From positions 1 to 6,260 of the forward strand of contig JAFPYQ010000208.1 in NCBI GenBank assembly GCA_017394475.1: 6,260 nucleotides of DNA, written 5' to 3'. This DNA is from Oscillospiraceae bacterium (GTDB lineage Bacteria > Bacillota > Clostridia > Oscillospirales > Ruminococcaceae). Below are positions 3,876 to 6,260 of the stretch, piece by piece. Under the pieces are notes generated by a model. That model was given only the letters and a program-made list of their open reading frames with translations, ran no database searches and was not told the origin of the DNA. Within the stretch, counting starts at the first letter, position 1; every line of letters begins with the position of its first letter. Position numbers and translations under genes: made by a program.

Positions 3876-6215
3876 ATGAAAGGCATAATAAAGCTTGTTC
3901 TGGCTGATATGAAATACAAGAAAGGCACTTTTATCGGTGTGGCCTTTCTGATGATGCTGATCGTTATGTCATTCACCGGATCTGTCAGCAATAGTGATGA
4001 TCTGATCAAAGCTATAAACGCAGGCTTTGATCAGACTGACTGCGGTGACCTGTTGGTGCGGGTCTATACGGATATGCTTACAGATGATATTCGTGACACC
4101 ATCGGCGCAAACCCTCATATCTCCCGCACAGAGTACAGGGAGATCCTGCTGATGACACAAAAGCCCCTTGTAAACGGCGAGGAAAAGGAAATATTCATGG
4201 AGCTGTCCGCGTACAACGGGACACTTCTTGTATTCAATGATGATTTTACGGCATTCCTTGACGGAGAAGAACCCGCACGGGGCGAGATATACCTGCCCTA
4301 TAAGATGAAGACCCTTGTGGACAAGAATGCGGAAATAGTTTTCACAGCCGCAGATGATACCAAATTCACATTCACTGTAAAAGGCTATTATGAAGACCCT
4401 GTATTCGGAGCAACAACAGTTTCTTCAAATGTATGTGTCATCAATGAAGCAGACCATAAGGCTGTACTGGATCATACGAGCCATATCACTGACAATGCGA
4501 GAAAAATAATTTCCTGCTCGGATATAAATATCCACATTGCCGACGGTTATTCACCCTATGAACTGAAAAAACAGCTCAATGATGAGTGCAGCCTGATAGA
4601 TATGAGCATATATTCTCCTACAAAAGAGGATCTGGCGGATAACATCAAGGTATTCTCCAATGTGGGAACACGAATGGCGTATGTCTATGTTGCCCTTCTT
4701 ATCGTGATAGTTATAATCATAATGGCAAACAGCATATCCTCCGCTATAGAAATGGATTATACCACACTGGGGATACTCAGATCACAGGGCTTTTCACAAT
4801 GGCAGATACGGCTTATATTCGTTGCGGAATACACCATATCACTGGTGGCAGGAGCTGTATCGGGACTGATACTGTCATTCCCCGCCTGCGGTGCGTTGAT
4901 ACGGCTTTTCATGCGCCTCACGGGCATGCTGACAACAACAGATATCTCCGTGGGAAAATGCGCACTGCTCTCTCTCGGGATAATCATCATCTGTATGATA
5001 TCCGTGTTTTCAGCCACAGCAAAAATAGGCAGGATATCCCCTGTGCGTGCGATACAGGGCGGAAAAGATGAAGTGTATTTCGACAGCAGACTGAATGTCC
5101 CTCTGCGGCAAAATCAGCTCTCATTCCTTATCGCGCTCAGACAGATAACTTCAAATATCAGGAACTACCTTGGTGCTGTTGCCATAGTTACCATACTTAT
5201 CTTCTTTCTTGTGAGCATATCGGCATTTGTTGACGGTTTTGATACCGATGCCATATTTACCGGGATGAGCGGAGATATAGAGCTTCGGAATCTTGGCAGC
5301 TATTCCCTCTCCGATAAGAACAGGACAGAGGATATTATACACGCTGTTGACAGCGGAGCGGCACTCAGAATGGAGTGCAGGCACCGTATGAACATTGAAG
5401 GCCAGCAGGTCACAGTCAGCACATACAGCAGGGAAGAAGACTATTTCAAAGCGATACAGGGCCGCACTCCAAAGTATTACAACGAGATCATGCTCACAAA
5501 GTCAGTAGCCCGCTCTGTAAACAAAGAGATAGGCGACACCGTCACTGTGAAATATCTTGATACCAGCCTTGATTTTGTGATAACCGGATATTTTCAGACT
5601 GTTTCCGAATACGGCGTTTATGCAATGACAACTCCGGAGGGCATGGACAAACTGGGATTTACTGAGATAAATTCGGCATATATCACACTTTCGGATATCT
5701 CCGCAAAGGATGTGATAATAAAGCGCCTCAATGACAGCTTTGATAATATCGAAGCGGCAGAGATGAAGGAAAGTGAGACCATAACCAAATACAAGGTCCT
5801 GATAGGCGGGCTCCTGGACATTATCGCATACGTTTTCTACGGTATATCCGTGATCTTTGCGGCAGTCATAGTCATTATGATGACAAGGACAGCATTTCTG
5901 AGAGAACGCATAGATCTTGGCATATACAAGTCGATGGGTATGACTTCACCTGTGCTGAGGACACAATTTGCGCTGAGATTTTTCGTGCTTTCTGTGACAG
6001 GCTCTGTTCTTGGCGTGGCATTATCCCTCCTTTTCACCGAACCCATGCTCGGATTCATGCTCAGGGCAGCAGGCCTCACGGATTTTACAGCAGGCATGGA
6101 GTCTTCGATGCTTATCCTTCCTTCTGTTATCGTAAGTATTGGTATATTTGCAGCGGCATATATCTCATCCTACAGGATAAAGCAGATAGAAGTACGGGAA
6201 CTCATCACAGAATAG
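3876..6215 (+). CDS. FtsX/MacB-type ABC transporter permease, two FtsX domains
   Basis: A 779-residue membrane protein partnered with the ATPase just upstream. Eight hydrophobic segments are visible: about 18-36, 267-290, 315-337, 362-382, 430-451, 646-668, 702-720 and 746-766. They form two repeats of one helix, a large external domain and three helices. The external domains span about 37-266 and 452-645. The FtsX pattern after the second helix appears twice, as E292...LGILRSQG and E677...LGIYKSMG, supporting an internal duplication. This layout differs from the ten-helix BceB permeases. I start it at ATG 3876, preceded by AGGTGAGGG (3866-3874). In-frame ATGs at 3843 and 3861 lie inside the ATPase gene and lack a binding site. 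It probably moves or extracts an amphipathic molecule at the membrane, or transmits force as MacB-type systems do. The substrate is not shown by the sequence. Confidence 0.95.
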   Translation: MKGIIKLVLADMKYKKGTFIGVAFLMMLIVMSFTGSVSNSDDLIKAINAGFDQTDCGDLLVRVYTDMLTDDIRDTIGANPHISRTEYREILLMTQKPLVNGEEKEIFMELSAYNGTLLVFNDDFTAFLDGEEPARGEIYLPYKMKTLVDKNAEIVFTAADDTKFTFTVKGYYEDPVFGATTVSSNVCVINEADHKAVLDHTSHITDNARKIISCSDINIHIADGYSPYELKKQLNDECSLIDMSIYSPTKEDLADNIKVFSNVGTRMAYVYVALLIVIVIIIMANSISSAIEMDYTTLGILRSQGFSQWQIRLIFVAEYTISLVAGAVSGLILSFPACGALIRLFMRLTGMLTTTDISVGKCALLSLGIIIICMISVFSATAKIGRISPVRAIQGGKDEVYFDSRLNVPLRQNQLSFLIALRQITSNIRNYLGAVAIVTILIFFLVSISAFVDGFDTDAIFTGMSGDIELRNLGSYSLSDKNRTEDIIHAVDSGAALRMECRHRMNIEGQQVTVSTYSREEDYFKAIQGRTPKYYNEIMLTKSVARSVNKEIGDTVTVKYLDTSLDFVITGYFQTVSEYGVYAMTTPEGMDKLGFTEINSAYITLSDISAKDVIIKRLNDSFDNIEAAEMKESETITKYKVLIGGLLDIIAYVFYGISVIFAAVIVIMMTRTAFLRERIDLGIYKSMGMTSPVLRTQFALRFFVLSVTGSVLGVALSLLFTEPMLGFMLRAAGLTDFTAGMESSMLILPSVIVSIGIFAAAYISSYRIKQIEVRELITE

Positions 6216-6224
6216 ACCGGGTAT

Positions 6225-6252
6225 CAGCATACACATTTCTAAGAAAATGCTG
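6225..6252. repeat. Imperfect hairpin after the permease gene
   Basis: CAGCAT (6225-6230) pairs with ATGCTG (6247-6252), and inside it TTTC (6236-6239) pairs with GAAA (6243-6246), with a 5-nt bulge on one side. There is no T-run before the window ends, so it cannot be called an intrinsic terminator. It may be an mRNA stability element or part of a larger structure cut by the edge. Confidence 0.25.
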
Positions 6253-6260
6253 AATAAACC

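Overview
The window looks like chromosomal DNA from a low-to-mid GC Gram-positive Clostridia, plausibly a Ruminococcus-like member of the Oscillospiraceae. That placement is an inference. It rests on the strong GGAGG-type ribosome binding sites, the sigma-A-type promoters, the FtsX-type ABC transporter under a two-component system, and the style of the Fur-family cluster. No rRNA, tRNA, CRISPR array, insertion sequence or phage gene is visible.

Left arm (1-966, minus strand): an operon that reads leftward out of the window. It holds a Fur-family metalloregulator (498-890), then a 100-residue two-TM membrane protein whose external loop is rich in His and Cys (180-482), then the first nine codons of a third gene (1-29) behind an excellent ribosome binding site. 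The operon has a consensus promoter, TTGACA-17-TATAAT (938-966), with a near-perfect Fur-box palindrome over the expected transcription start (906-934). A second Fur-like box lies 85 bp further upstream (997-1019). The arrangement suggests an autoregulated metal-homeostasis operon, and the truncated gene may be part of a metal uptake system.

Intergenic space (891-1239): 349 bp between divergent operons. It holds the promoter and both Fur boxes on the left and the response-regulator promoter, with a palindrome in its spacer, on the right. The middle, about 1020-1190, contains nothing convincing.

Right arm (1191-6215, plus strand): an OmpR/PhoB-family response regulator (1240-1926) overlaps by 4 bp a membrane histidine kinase (1923-3038). 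A 67-bp gap then carries an 11-bp-period direct repeat, TTTCTTAA twice, placed like a Pho box just upstream of an extended -10 element. Next come an ABC ATPase of the MacB/LolD type (3106-3867) and a 779-residue, two-FtsX-domain permease (3876-6215). The likely logic is that the kinase senses an envelope signal, the phosphorylated regulator binds the direct repeat, and the transporter is induced. Antimicrobial-peptide or cell-envelope stress is a reasonable guess for the signal, but the sequence does not show the substrate.

The most unusual items are the Fur-family protein, which keeps its structural CxxC pairs but seems to lack the usual sensing-site histidines, the His/Cys-loop membrane protein beside it, and the paired Fur boxes in the same orientation.
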